In this document: positions 16,789-26,001 of the stretch, one piece after another
Layout: each line of letters opens with the position of its first letter
Numbering within the stretch: the stretch's first letter is position 1
Assembly (NCBI GenBank): GCA_035560005.1
Contig: DATMAN010000090.1
Coordinates: 23,955 to 87,954, forward strand
DNA length: 64,000 nt
Reading direction: 5' to 3'
DNA from: Burkholderiales bacterium
GTDB lineage: Bacteria > Pseudomonadota > Gammaproteobacteria > Burkholderiales > Eutrophovitaceae
Made by a program: the position numbers and the translations under genes
The notes under the pieces: generated by a model
Told to the model about the DNA's origin: nothing
Database searches by the model: none
The model's input: only the letters and a program-made list of their open reading frames with translations

Positions 16789-17586
16789 ATGAGGATCACG
16801 CCAGAGAAAACGCCCGCATCGCTGCGCTGCCGGGCATCGCTCCCGATGGCCGCGGCATTGCTCCTTGCCACCGCACTGCAGGGCTGCGCCGTGTCCTCGC
16901 GCACGGTGACGCCGATCTCGCGAGTGGTCGAGATCAGCCGCGAGAGTGCTTCGCCGGAGCTTGCGCTCTCGCGCCTACGAGAAAGCAGGACGACCTACGC
17001 TCTGCGCGGCTCCGACTTCGCGAAGCTGGACCGGCTCGGTGTCCCCGCCGCGGTGCTCGATCACCTGCAGCAGTCCTTCGTGAACGACATCGATCTGCTG
17101 ACTCGCTACTGGGTGCTGGGAGAATCGCTGGGTGGCTGCAGCGCCTGCTACCCGCAGCCGGTCAATCTCGCTGCTCTGGATGCCGGCAGCAACGGCATGG
17201 CAAGCGCCACGGACCTGGGCCGGTACTACAACTACGCGCGCCCGCCGGGGGTGCCGGATTGGGTTCCCGCCTCCCCCAACACTTTCAACGCACCGCGGCT
17301 CACGGTCGGCGAAGTGGCCGCGGCGGCCAGGCAGAACGTGCCCACCGAAGAGCTGGTAAGACGAGTGGAGAATTCCTACCTGGATGGCCTGATCGCCACC
17401 GGTGGTTTCAAGGGCGTGAGCACCCATCTAGAAGCCGGGCTCAAGGGCTCGGAACTGGCCGCGCTCGGGCGCGAAGGCGTGCCCGAGCCCGTGCTCGACG
17501 CGATCCAGGCGAAGTTCCTCGCGCAATGGATCGAGTTCGCGCGCATTCGCTATCAGAGCTGGGGCAAAGGCGGTCCGGAGCCGTGA
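16789..17586 (+). CDS. Paralogous lipoprotein with two copies of the helical motif
   Basis: A 265-residue lipoprotein (lipobox LQGC, Cys at about 33). Its first motif copy (about 45-100) closely parallels that of the previous protein: VVEISRE, RLRESRTTYALRGSDFAKLDRLGVPAAVLDHLQQ. A second, more diverged copy (about 165-245) carries an insertion and ends GSELAALGREGVPEPVLDAIQ. Between them is a Cys/Tyr-rich linker (GGCSACYPQ). The AGGAGG before the ATG is perfect. The two genes look like a duplication within one operon; function unknown. Confidence 0.72.
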   Translation: MRITPEKTPASLRCRASLPMAAALLLATALQGCAVSSRTVTPISRVVEISRESASPELALSRLRESRTTYALRGSDFAKLDRLGVPAAVLDHLQQSFVNDIDLLTRYWVLGESLGGCSACYPQPVNLAALDAGSNGMASATDLGRYYNYARPPGVPDWVPASPNTFNAPRLTVGEVAAAARQNVPTEELVRRVENSYLDGLIATGGFKGVSTHLEAGLKGSELAALGREGVPEPVLDAIQAKFLAQWIEFARIRYQSWGKGGPEP

Positions 17587-17631
17587 ATCCTCAGGCGCCG
17601 GTTCTGAAGACGCCGGTGCCGCGCAAGGGGA

Positions 17632-19317
17632 TCAGTCGTCGAACGCATCCGTCACCGCGCCCCGGGACGCGGTGGAGACAAGACGGATGTACTTCGCGAG
17701 CAGCCCGCGCCTGTATTTCGGCTCCGGCTGCTTCCACGCCGCCCGCCGCCGCGCCAGTTCATCGTCGGAGACGTTGAGCTGGATGAGCCGCTTGTGCGCG
17801 TCGATCGTGATTGAATCGCCCTCCTTTACCAGCGCGATCGTTCCACCGACGAAGGCCTCCGGGGCGACATGGCCGACCACCATGCCCCAGGTGCCGCCGG
17901 AAAAGCGCCCGTCGGTAATCAGGCCCACCGACTCGCCGAGGCCTTGGCCGATCAGCGCGGCGGTCGGCGCGAGCATCTCCTGCATGCCCGGACCGCCTTT
18001 CGGACCTTCGTAGCGGATGACGACGACGTCACCCGCCTTGATCTTCTTGTCGATGATCGCCTGCATCGCTTCCGGCTCGGAATCGAAAACCCGCGCCGGG
18101 CCAGTGATCGACGGGTTCTTCAACCCCGCGATCTTTGCCACACAGCCCTCGGGAGAGAGGTTGCCTCGCAGAATCGCGAGGTGGCCTTGGGGATACATCG
18201 GCTTGCTCCACGGCCGGATCACGTCCTGATCGGCACGCGGCTCGTCGGGCACGTCCTTCAGCTCCTCGGCGATGGTTCTGCCGGTGATGGTCAGGCAGTC
18301 GCCATGCAGCAGCCCGTGGTTGAGCAGCATCTTGAGGACTTGCGGGACGCCGCCCGCGCGATGGAAGTCCGTCGCCATGTAGCGACCCGATGGCTTCAGA
18401 TCGCACAGCACCGGAACCTTCTGGCGGATGCCCTCGAAGTCGTCGATGGTCCACGCGACTTCGGCCGCCGAGGCGATCGACAGATAATGCAGCACGGCGT
18501 TGGTGGAGCCGCCGGTCGCCATCACCAGCGCGATGGCGTTCTCGATCGCCTTGCGCGTGATGATGTCGCGCGGGCGGATGTTCCTCCGTATCGCGTTGAC
18601 CAGTACGCGCGCCGACTCCGCAGCCGATTCGGCCTTCTCCGGATCGGGCGAAGCCATCTGCGAGGAGCCCAGCAGGCTCATGCCCAGCGCCTCGAACGAG
18701 GACGACATCGTGTTCGCCGTGTACATGCCGCCACAGGCGCCCACCGTCGGACAGGCGTTCTTCTCGATACCCTCGAAATCCTCCCGGCTCATCTTGCCCG
18801 CGGTGAACGCCCCGACGGCCTCGAAGGGACTCACGATCGACAGAGCCTGCCCCTTCCAGTTGCCCGGCTTGATGGTGCCGGCGTAGACGTAGATCGCGGG
18901 CACGTTCATGCGCGCGATCGCCATCATCCCGCCCGGCATGTTCTTGTCGCAGCCGCCAACCACCAGGACGCCGTCCATCATCTGACCGTTGACCGCGGTC
19001 TCGATGGCGTCGGCGATCACCTCGCGCGACACGAGCGAGTACTTCATGCCCTCGGTGCCCATGCCGATGCCGTCGGTGACGGTGGGCACGCCGAAGACCT
19101 GCGGCTTGGCGCCGGCTGCTTCCAGTGCCGCCATGGCGCGATCGACCAGCGGCTGAATGCCCGCGTTGCACGGATTCATCGTCGAATGGCCGTTGGCCAC
19201 GCCGACGATGGGCTTGTCGAAATCGCCGTTCTTGAAACCCACCGCGCGCAGCATGGCGCGGTTCGGGGAACGCGCCACCCCTTGGGTGATCAATCGGCTG
19301 CGCCAGTTGTCCGCCAT
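17632..19317 (-). CDS. ilvD: Dihydroxy-acid dehydratase
   Basis: A 561-residue IlvD enzyme, the third step of branched-chain amino acid synthesis (dihydroxy-isovalerate to ketoisovalerate). Iron-sulfur cluster cysteines lie in [13 protein letters not shown] and [27 protein letters not shown]. The C-terminal half has GGPGMQEML and [19 protein letters not shown]. The ATG at 19317 has GAGGAGGGA before it. It is divergent from a LysR-type gene with a shared intergenic region, so the regulator probably controls it. Length is standard for the short IlvD group. Confidence 0.96.
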   Translation of the reverse strand: MADNWRSRLITQGVARSPNRAMLRAVGFKNGDFDKPIVGVANGHSTMNPCNAGIQPLVDRAMAALEAAGAKPQVFGVPTVTDGIGMGTEGMKYSLVSREVIADAIETAVNGQMMDGVLVVGGCDKNMPGGMMAIARMNVPAIYVYAGTIKPGNWKGQALSIVSPFEAVGAFTAGKMSREDFEGIEKNACPTVGACGGMYTANTMSSSFEALGMSLLGSSQMASPDPEKAESAAESARVLVNAIRRNIRPRDIITRKAIENAIALVMATGGSTNAVLHYLSIASAAEVAWTIDDFEGIRQKVPVLCDLKPSGRYMATDFHRAGGVPQVLKMLLNHGLLHGDCLTITGRTIAEELKDVPDEPRADQDVIRPWSKPMYPQGHLAILRGNLSPEGCVAKIAGLKNPSITGPARVFDSEPEAMQAIIDKKIKAGDVVVIRYEGPKGGPGMQEMLAPTAALIGQGLGESVGLITDGRFSGGTWGMVVGHVAPEAFVGGTIALVKEGDSITIDAHKRLIQLNVSDDELARRRAAWKQPEPKYRRGLLAKYIRLVSTASRGAVTDAFDD

Positions 19318-19390
19318 CCGTCCCTCCTCTGAGCGACCGCTTTGTTCGAAGCCGCGTAGTTTCGCGCTTCGCGGCATTCGCTGTCCAATA

Positions 19391-19412
19391 TATCATTCGT
19401 ACAGTACTGATA
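19391..19412. promoter_or_regulatory. Candidate LysR operator between ilvD and the regulator gene
   Basis: Inverted repeat TATCA-N12-TGATA, with a second palindrome CAGTACTG (19402-19409) inside it. The location 16 bp before the regulator start and about 75 bp before ilvD suits an autoregulatory LysR-type site. Confidence 0.5.
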
Positions 19413-19427
19413 GCTTCCGCAAATCTC

Positions 19428-20348
19428 ATGGAACTGCGCCACCTGCGCTACTTCGTGACGGTCGCGGAGGAACTGCACTTCGGGCGCGCGGCCGAGAAGC
19501 TGCGGATTTCGCAACCGCCGCTGTCGATGCAGATCCGCGCGCTGGAAAAGGAGCTGGGCGTGAGCCTCCTGAACCGTACCCAACGCCACGTGTCGCTCAC
19601 GCAGGCCGGCAATGCGCTTCTCGGAGAAGCCCGTCAGGTTCTGGCGCGCGTGGAGCAGGCGGTGCTGATCACGCGCCGCGCGGGGCGCGGGGAGATCGGG
19701 GAGCTCGTCATCGGGTTCATCAGCGTGGCCGACTACAACGTACTGCCCATCGTGCTGCGCGAATTCAGGAAGCGCTATCCGATGGTCAACCTCACGCTGC
19801 GCGAAGCCACGAGCGACGCGCTGATCGAGGGGCTCGTCAACGGGCGCATCGATGTGGCTTTCGCGCTGCCGCCCATCGCGGAGCCGGCGCTCGAGTCGGC
19901 GGCGATCCTGCGAGAGCCGTTGATCGTTGCGCTCCCGCAGCGCCATGCGCTGGCCCGCGGCAGCGGCCGCGTGCCGCTTCCGGCGCTGGCCGGCTCGCCG
20001 TTCATCCTGTTTCCGCGGCGAATGGCGCCCGGCCTGTACGACGACATCGTGAGCTTCTGCCGCAGCGCCGGCTTCAGCCCGCGCGTGGAGCAGGAGGCGG
20101 TGCAGATGCAGACCATCGTCAGCCTGGTGTCCGCGGAGCTGGGCGTGGCGCTTATCCCGCAGTCGCTGAAGAATCTGCAACGCACCGGCGTGGTGTACAA
20201 GGCGCTGCGCGAAGCGGGTCCCCTGACCGAGATCCACCTCGCCTGGCGGCGCGGCGACGCGCTGCCCGTGCTAAAACTCTTCATCGACCTCGCGCGAACG
20301 CTGGCGCCGCACGCGGTATCGAGATCAGGGCGCGCCGGCCGCCGATGA
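19428..20348 (+). CDS. LysR-family transcriptional regulator
   Basis: A 306-residue LysR-type regulator. The N-terminal winged helix is MELRHLRYFVTVAEELHFGRAAEKLRISQPPLSMQIRALEKELG, the standard layout of these activators. The effector-binding domain (about 92-295) includes GELVIGFISVADYNVLP and ends with a basic tail. It is divergent from ilvD with 110 bp between. Its stop overlaps the tsaE start by 4 bp (ATGA), so the regulator and tsaE are read from one mRNA. Effector unknown; control of ilvD is inferred from position. Confidence 0.92.
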   Translation: MELRHLRYFVTVAEELHFGRAAEKLRISQPPLSMQIRALEKELGVSLLNRTQRHVSLTQAGNALLGEARQVLARVEQAVLITRRAGRGEIGELVIGFISVADYNVLPIVLREFRKRYPMVNLTLREATSDALIEGLVNGRIDVAFALPPIAEPALESAAILREPLIVALPQRHALARGSGRVPLPALAGSPFILFPRRMAPGLYDDIVSFCRSAGFSPRVEQEAVQMQTIVSLVSAELGVALIPQSLKNLQRTGVVYKALREAGPLTEIHLAWRRGDALPVLKLFIDLARTLAPHAVSRSGRAGRR

Positions 20349-20809
20349 GCGAATCGTGGCAGTTCTGCCTCGAAGACGAGGACGCCACGCTGGCACTCGG
20401 CGCGAAGCTGGCAGGGCTGCTGCAGCCGGGAATGTACATCGCGCTGCGCGGCGAGCTGGGCAGCGGCAAGACCACGCTCGTGCGCGGCATGCTGCGTGCG
20501 CTGGGCCATGACGGACACGTAAAGAGCCCGACCTACGCGCTGGTTGAAGCGTACGAGGTTTCCGGGCTAAACTTCTATCACTTTGATTTTTATCGGTTCG
20601 CCGATCCGCACGAGCTGATCGATGCAGGACTGCGGGAAGCCTTCAACGGCACCGCGGTCTGCGTCGTTGAGTGGCCGGAGCGAGCCGAAGGTTTCTTGCC
20701 CCGCCCGGATCTCAGCGTGACGCTCCGCGTGTCGGGCCAGGGCCGCACGGCGCTGATCGAGGCGCAGTCGGAGATCGGAAAAGATTGCTTACGGCGGTTA
20801 CAGCCCTGA
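20345..20809 (+). CDS. tsaE: tRNA t6A-modification ATPase TsaE
   Basis: A 154-residue P-loop ATPase needed, with TsaB/TsaC/TsaD, for the t6A base at position 37 of ANN-decoding tRNAs. Walker A is GELGSGKTT, followed by KSPTYALVEAYE and FYHFDFYRFADPHEL (a DFYR motif typical of the family), then VVEWPERAEG. It overlaps the LysR gene by 4 bp, and its own 3' end overlaps the likely start of amiC, an arrangement common in betaproteobacteria. Confidence 0.95.
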   Translation: MSESWQFCLEDEDATLALGAKLAGLLQPGMYIALRGELGSGKTTLVRGMLRALGHDGHVKSPTYALVEAYEVSGLNFYHFDFYRFADPHELIDAGLREAFNGTAVCVVEWPERAEGFLPRPDLSVTLRVSGQGRTALIEAQSEIGKDCLRRLQP

Positions 20810-22077
20810 AAACCAGAACGCAAAATCTCTCGCTGAGCCGGTGGCTTCGCGGCGTCGTGGGCGCGGCCTTGCTCGTGCCGCTCTCCCAGGCCCTTGCGGG
20901 CACCCCGATCACTGCGGCGCGCCTGTGGCCCGGACCGGAGTACACGCGGCTGACGATCGAGAGTCCCTCGCCCCTGACCTACAACGCCTTCTCGATCACC
21001 GCGCCGGAGCGCCTGGTACTCGATCTGGAAGGCATCGAACCCAGTCCGGCGCTCGACGAACTCCCAGCGCGGGTGTCCGCCGACGATCCGTTCGTCGCTT
21101 CCATCCGGTTGGGACGCTACAAGCCCGGCGTGGTGCGCATCGTGCTGGACCTCAAGCAATCGGCCAATCCGCAACTGTTCGTGCTCAAACCGGTCGGCGA
21201 CTACGGGCACCGGCTGGTGCTCGATGTGTATCCCACCGTGCCGGTCGATCCGATCTTGGCCTTGCTGCGCGAGCAGGAGGCCGCTCGGGCGACACCGCAA
21301 CCGCCGCCGGGGGGCGCTGCGGGCCGGCCAAGGGCGCCAGAGCCCCCGGCACAGCAGATGTTGCGCCTCGTGACGGTCGCCATAGACGCGGGACACGGCG
21401 GCGAGGATCCTGGTGCCAAAGGACGCCGCGGCACCTACGAAAAGCACATCACGCTTGCGATCGCGCGCAAGCTCAAGACACTGGTCGATGCCGAGCCGGG
21501 CATGCGCGGCGTGCTGATTCGCGACGGCGACTACTTCGTCGCACTCGCCGAGCGCGTACAGAAAGCGCGCAAGGTGCAGGCGGACCTCTTCGTTTCGATT
21601 CACGCCGACGCTTATATCAAGCCGCACGCACGCGGATCCTCGGTGTTCGCGCTGTCCGAGCGCGGCGCGACCTCTGCCGCGGCCAACTGGCTGGCGAAAA
21701 AGGAAAACGAGGCAGACCTGATCGGCGGCGTGAACATCGACGTGGAAGACGTGACGCTGAAACAGGTACTCATCGACCTGTCCCAGACAGCGACGATCAA
21801 CGACAGCCTGAAACTCGGGCGCGCGGTGCTGGGCGAACTGGGTGACGTGAACGACCTGCACAAGGCGCACGTCGAGCAGGCAGGGTTCGCTGTGCTCAAG
21901 GCGCCCGACATTCCTTCAATCCTGGTGGAGACGGCGTTCCTGACCAATCCGGAGGAAGAACTCAAACTGCGCGACGAAAAGTACCAGGACAAGCTCGCGG
22001 CCGCGATCTTCGCGGGCATCAAGAAGTACTTCGCCGCCAATCCGCCAGTGGTGAGGAACAAGCTGGTGCAGAATTGA
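20785..22077 (+). CDS. amiC: N-acetylmuramoyl-L-alanine amidase (AmiC type) with AMIN domain
   Basis: A zinc amidase of about 430 residues that cleaves the stem peptide from MurNAc to separate daughter cells. The N-terminus carries a signal peptide (LLVPLSQALA), then an AMIN domain (about 45-140) that targets the septum. The catalytic Amidase_3 domain (about 195-425) has AIDAGHGGEDPGAKG, LFVSIHADA and the Glu in ILVETAFLTNPEEE. The start is not certain. A TTG at 20785, inside tsaE and near GGAAAAG, gives the expected signal peptide; no ATG fits. The reading frame is open upstream to a GTG at 20671, which would add tsaE-overlapping residues. Confidence 0.9.
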   Translation: MLTAVTALKTRTQNLSLSRWLRGVVGAALLVPLSQALAGTPITAARLWPGPEYTRLTIESPSPLTYNAFSITAPERLVLDLEGIEPSPALDELPARVSADDPFVASIRLGRYKPGVVRIVLDLKQSANPQLFVLKPVGDYGHRLVLDVYPTVPVDPILALLREQEAARATPQPPPGGAAGRPRAPEPPAQQMLRLVTVAIDAGHGGEDPGAKGRRGTYEKHITLAIARKLKTLVDAEPGMRGVLIRDGDYFVALAERVQKARKVQADLFVSIHADAYIKPHARGSSVFALSERGATSAAANWLAKKENEADLIGGVNIDVEDVTLKQVLIDLSQTATINDSLKLGRAVLGELGDVNDLHKAHVEQAGFAVLKAPDIPSILVETAFLTNPEEELKLRDEKYQDKLAAAIFAGIKKYFAANPPVVRNKLVQN

Positions 22078-22286
22078 ATGCGGTCGGCAGCCGCGCCGGG
22101 CGCTCGGCACGACAAAGCCCGACAAGCTAACCAGGGGGACAGGCAGTCTCGGCAGGCAGTGTCCGGATGTCCGGCTGTGGCGGTGTCCTGGGCGACTGGG
22201 TGGCAAGAGTTGCTCTTGCCTTTCCTCCTTGTTCTTCGCATTGAGACACTGGTGCCGGCCTTGGTCCGGCCTCCTCGGCGCTGCCG

Positions 22287-22856
22287 GTGAAATCGATCGT
22301 CGGAATCCTCCTGGCCGCCGGAAGCGGCTCGCGTTTTGGCGGCGACAAGCTCCTCGCGTCGCTTCCTGATGGTCGTGCGGTGGGACTCGCCGCCTACCGC
22401 AACCTGAGGATGGCGCTCGACGACGTGCGGGTCGTGGTACGCGCGCGCGATGCGAAGCTGCGCGCGATGTTCGAACAGGAAGGCGCCGCGATCGTCGAGT
22501 GCGCGGATGCACAGCTCGGCATGTCGCGCAGCCTTGTGGCCGGCGTGCGCTCCGCGCGTAGTGGCGATGGCTGGGTGATCGCGCTTGGCGACATGCCGTT
22601 CGTGAAGCCCGCGACAGCACGCCGGATCGCCGAGACTATTCTGCATGGCGCACCGATCGCACTGCCCTCATATCGCGGCGAGCGAGGCCAGCCAGTGGCG
22701 TTTTCCAGCCGATTGAAGGAGGAGCTGCTCGCGATCAGCGGTGACGAGGGCGCGCGCTCGGTCGTTCAACGGCATTGGGCGCAGGTGAAGATCGTCGAGT
22801 GCGACGATCCCGGCGTCCTGCGCGACATCGACGTCCCCGAGGATCTGCGGGAATAG
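22287..22856 (+). CDS. MobA-like nucleotidyltransferase (molybdenum cofactor cytidylyltransferase family)
   Basis: A 189-residue NTP transferase with the nucleotide-binding signature ILLAAGSGSRFGGDKLL and the metal-binding GDMPFV segment. It resembles MocA/MobA-like proteins that add CMP or GMP to molybdopterin. Whether it makes MCD, MGD or another nucleotide-linked product cannot be said, because no molybdoenzyme lies nearby. The start is a GTG at 22287 with no strong ribosome site. The preceding 209 bp after amiC show no gene. Confidence 0.8.
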   Translation: MKSIVGILLAAGSGSRFGGDKLLASLPDGRAVGLAAYRNLRMALDDVRVVVRARDAKLRAMFEQEGAAIVECADAQLGMSRSLVAGVRSARSGDGWVIALGDMPFVKPATARRIAETILHGAPIALPSYRGERGQPVAFSSRLKEELLAISGDEGARSVVQRHWAQVKIVECDDPGVLRDIDVPEDLRE

Positions 22857-22885
22857 GTATACGACGCGGGTGCCCGGGGCTTTTT

Positions 22886-22913
22886 CTTGAGCGTTGTCGC
22901 GGGAACGCTCAAG
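22886..22913. terminator. Perfect hairpin across the stop of the AsmA-like gene
   Basis: CTTGAGCGTT (22886-22895), 8-nt loop, AACGCTCAAG (22904-22913): a 10-bp perfect stem that covers the stop codon of the minus-strand gene. There is no proper T-run on the far side for either strand, so Rho-independent ending is doubtful. It separates two converging genes. Confidence 0.45.
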
Positions 22914-25785
22914 GACGCAGGACGACGGCGCGCAGGTTGCCGGTGACGTTGAGGCTGTTCTGCAGCCGCTGGGCCTGCGAGCGCAGTTCGACGTGGACCC
23001 GACCGCTGACGTCCTGATCGGGCGCGATGTCGAAGCTGCCGCTGGCATTGAGGATGCCGGCGGCGAGGCGGACGTTGCGGTACTGATAGCGGCCGTTGGC
23101 GATCAACAGCGACCCGGACAGCTCTTCGAACTTGGTCGACCCGCCCTGCGTACCCTGCCGTCCCACCTGCAGCGCCCGCACGAGGTCGACCCCGTCCAGG
23201 TTACCGCGGCGCACGAGGAAGCTCGTCTCTACGCGTGGCGCATCGAACAGGATGGCCAGGCGATCGGATTGCAGCGCGAAGCGACCCTTGCCTTCGGCTT
23301 CTCCGGAGCTGCGCGCGTCCTTGGTGAACGCCGCGAGCAGCGACTCGGTCTGGATCCGGGCGAACTCGAAATCGCCATCGGCGCGCCAGCCACCGCTCCA
23401 CGATACCCGGGCGCTGCCCTTGACCGCGCCGCCGTACAACCGGGCATCGAATTCCGCGAGCTCAAGCGCTTCTGTGCTCGCCACACCTTTCGCCGCGAAA
23501 TCCGTGAACTCCACCGGCGGACCGATCGGCGGCGTCCATCCCTTGCCCGAAATCGAGACGTCCATCCGGCCGTCTTTCGGCACGATCTCGACCGTGAGCT
23601 TGTTGTCCACGGTGGCGATGTCGGTCCTCGCGATGGTTCCGTCCGGCCTCAACTGCATGTGGACGTTGAGTGCAGGCAAGGCAATGTCGCGCATGCCCAC
23701 CTTCGCGCCGCGCAATACCAGCCGACCGATCTGCACCGACTTGTCCGCCAGTGCCGCATCCAGCCAGCCGGGCAGACGCTGCAGGACTTGCTCCTCCATG
23801 TTGACGCCCTCGACCTCGACCTCCCGGACGACCTTGACCTCGCCAAACAGCGAAGCGAGTTCTGGTGAGAGGCGCACCTTCGCGATCTTGACGTCCTGGG
23901 TGGTCCCTATGGCCACGCTTTCCAGGGTCAGATCGAATCCGGACAGGGCGGACATTCGCACCGACTGGATCGAGACCGGTTCCTTGATGTGCCCGGAGGC
24001 CAGTTTTTCGATCGCCGGAATGTAGCCGCTCAGCGGCATGAACTCGATGACCGCCAGCGCCAGTCCGATCACGATCGCCAGGCCGATCGCCACGCCCTTG
24101 AAGCGGTCGATCGGCGAACGGACCTTGCCTTGTCTTTTCAGCGCCTCGAGCTCGCGGCGCTTGCGTTCGGCTTCCTCGGCTGCCTTGCGCTTGCGCGCCA
24201 GCTCTTCCTCCCGCGCCCGCCGGTCAGCCTCGATCCTGGCTTCCTCGGCGCGCCGCTTTTCCTCCGCTTCGCGCTTCTTGCGCTCCTCTTCTTCCTGGAT
24301 CTTGCGCTGGTATTCCTCCTCGCGCCGGCGCTCGCGTGCCCGGCGCTCTTCTTCCTCGCGCTGCATGCGGGCGCGGATTTCGGCCTCTTCCGCCGCACGC
24401 CGCTCGGCCTCGAGCCGCGCCTCTTCTTCGCGCTGCGCACGCTCCATGGCGAGCCGCGCCTGCTCGGCCTCGAACTGCTGGCGCGCCTCCTCTTCCGCGC
24501 GCTTGCGCAGAGCTTCCTGCTGGCGCTCGAACTCCGCCATGAAATCGACGCTTGCCGGTTCGCCCACCGGCGGCAGATCGATCTCTTGCACTTCCACGGC
24601 GGGGAACGGCACGTCTTCTTCCCGCCGCCTGCGCTCCTCTTCGTGCCGGCGGGCATCCTCCTCGGCCCGGCGACGATCTTCTTCTGCGCGACGGCGATCT
24701 TCTTCCCGGCGTCGCGCTTCCTCTTCCTCGCGGCGCCTGCGCTCCTCTTCTTCCCTGCGGCGTCGTTCCTCCTCTTCGCGCCGCCTGCGCTCTTCTTCTT
24801 CTCGGCGCAGGCGCTCCTCTTCCTCGCGGCGCTTGCGCTCTTCCTCTTCCCGCCTTCTGCGTTCCTCCTCTTCGCGCCGTTTGCGTTCTTCTTCCTCGCG
24901 GCGCATACGCTCTTCCTCCTCGCGTCTGCGTCGCTCCTCCTCTTCGCGCTTCCTGCGTTCTTCTTCCTCGCGGCGCTTGCGTTCGGCTTCTTCGCGCTGC
25001 TTGCGTGCCTGCTCCTCGCGCCTGCGGCGCTCCTCCTCTTCGCGCCGCCTGCGCTCTTCTTCCTCGCGGCGGCGGCGATCGTCCTCTTCCCGCTTCTTGC
25101 GCTCGACCTCGTCTCTCGCGGCCTGCTCGGCGGCCTCCCGCGCTTTGCGCTCGGCCTCTTCCTTGGCCTTCGCCTCCAGCGCCTTGCGTTCGGCTTCGAG
25201 GACCTTGGACAGATCGCGCGTGGTCCTGGCCATCTCTTCGGCTTGGCGCCGGGCCTTGCGTTCCGTTTCCTCCCGCATCTTGAGCGCGGCCGCCTCCTTC
25301 GCCTTGCGCTCGGCCTCGATCTTTGCCAGCCTGGCCGCTTCCTCGCGCGCGGCCTGCGCGGCGGCTTCCTTCTTCTTGCGCTCTTCTTCCTCCCGTTTGC
25401 GCCGGGCTTCGGCCTCGGCTCTCATGCGCTCGGCTTCCTCGCGCGCGCGCATCTCGGTCAGACTGCTCTGGTAGATCTTCTTGCCAGGAGGAAGCGACTG
25501 GGTGAAGTCCAGATCGTCGACGTAGGAGGTGTCGGCCGGCGGGACGGTGCTGATGCCGCCGGAGAGCGCGGCGAATTCCTTGATGTAGCCGCCCTCCTCA
25601 AGCTGCCGAATGCAGCGCGAGACTTCCGCGTCGGACAGCTTGGCTTTGACGGCGAGGTCGGCGACGCTGGATTTGCCGTCGATCAGCGTGAGGACCCGGA
25701 CCAGCTCGCGCGAAAGCTTGCCGCCCTTGTTCTTGATCTCCAAGACTCCTTTTCCGGTCTTGGAGTAGATCGTCTTCAGGTCCAT
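22909..25785 (-). CDS. AsmA-like membrane protein with very long charged coiled coil
   Basis: A 958-residue protein of unusual build. Residues 1-80 look like a winged-helix domain (LTLIDGKSSVADLAVKAKLSDAEVSRCIRQLEEGGYI). Residues about 110-555 are an almost uninterrupted Arg/Glu/Lys/Ala helix with many tandem copies of a REEEERRRREEEERKR-type unit, predicted to be a rigid coiled coil or single alpha-helix. One membrane helix follows (about 563-583). The C-terminal 370 residues match AsmA/DUF748-type repeats that face the periplasm and are linked to lipid transport. The cytoplasmic N-terminus thus carries the long rod. The plus strand opposite the repeat is also open in two frames, a side effect of the repeats. 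Exact copy number may suffer from assembly error. Confidence 0.78.
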   Translation of the reverse strand: MDLKTIYSKTGKGVLEIKNKGGKLSRELVRVLTLIDGKSSVADLAVKAKLSDAEVSRCIRQLEEGGYIKEFAALSGGISTVPPADTSYVDDLDFTQSLPPGKKIYQSSLTEMRAREEAERMRAEAEARRKREEEERKKKEAAAQAAREEAARLAKIEAERKAKEAAALKMREETERKARRQAEEMARTTRDLSKVLEAERKALEAKAKEEAERKAREAAEQAARDEVERKKREEDDRRRREEEERRRREEEERRRREEQARKQREEAERKRREEEERRKREEEERRRREEEERMRREEEERKRREEEERRRREEEERKRREEEERLRREEEERRRREEEERRRREEEERRRREEEEARRREEDRRRAEEDRRRAEEDARRHEEERRRREEDVPFPAVEVQEIDLPPVGEPASVDFMAEFERQQEALRKRAEEEARQQFEAEQARLAMERAQREEEARLEAERRAAEEAEIRARMQREEEERRARERRREEEYQRKIQEEEERKKREAEEKRRAEEARIEADRRAREEELARKRKAAEEAERKRRELEALKRQGKVRSPIDRFKGVAIGLAIVIGLALAVIEFMPLSGYIPAIEKLASGHIKEPVSIQSVRMSALSGFDLTLESVAIGTTQDVKIAKVRLSPELASLFGEVKVVREVEVEGVNMEEQVLQRLPGWLDAALADKSVQIGRLVLRGAKVGMRDIALPALNVHMQLRPDGTIARTDIATVDNKLTVEIVPKDGRMDVSISGKGWTPPIGPPVEFTDFAAKGVASTEALELAEFDARLYGGAVKGSARVSWSGGWRADGDFEFARIQTESLLAAFTKDARSSGEAEGKGRFALQSDRLAILFDAPRVETSFLVRRGNLDGVDLVRALQVGRQGTQGGSTKFEELSGSLLIANGRYQYRNVRLAAGILNASGSFDIAPDQDVSGRVHVELRSQAQRLQNSLNVTGNLRAVVLRP

Positions 25786-25945
25786 CTCGCCGTTAGTCGA
25801 CTCCCGACTGGGATGCCCTCAATGGTTTGGCGGGCCGCGCTCGCGGGCGCGGTGAACAGCGGGGCCCTTTTCCCTCGACAGGCCGTGCGGGCAAAGCCCT
25901 CGAGGTTCGTGCAACGCGGCAGCGCTTCCCGGAACCGGACGGCCT

Positions 25946-25951
25946 ATTATA
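25946..25951 (-). promoter_or_regulatory. Candidate -10 box of the AsmA-like gene
   Basis: On the minus strand TATAAT (25951 to 25946), about 160 bp before the ATG. No good -35 was seen. It lies in the gap after pntB. Confidence 0.4.
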
Positions 25952-26001
25952 GGCTGCGGATGAGGCCGGCCGCGCAATTCCTGCCGTGGCCGGCCGCAAG
26001 A

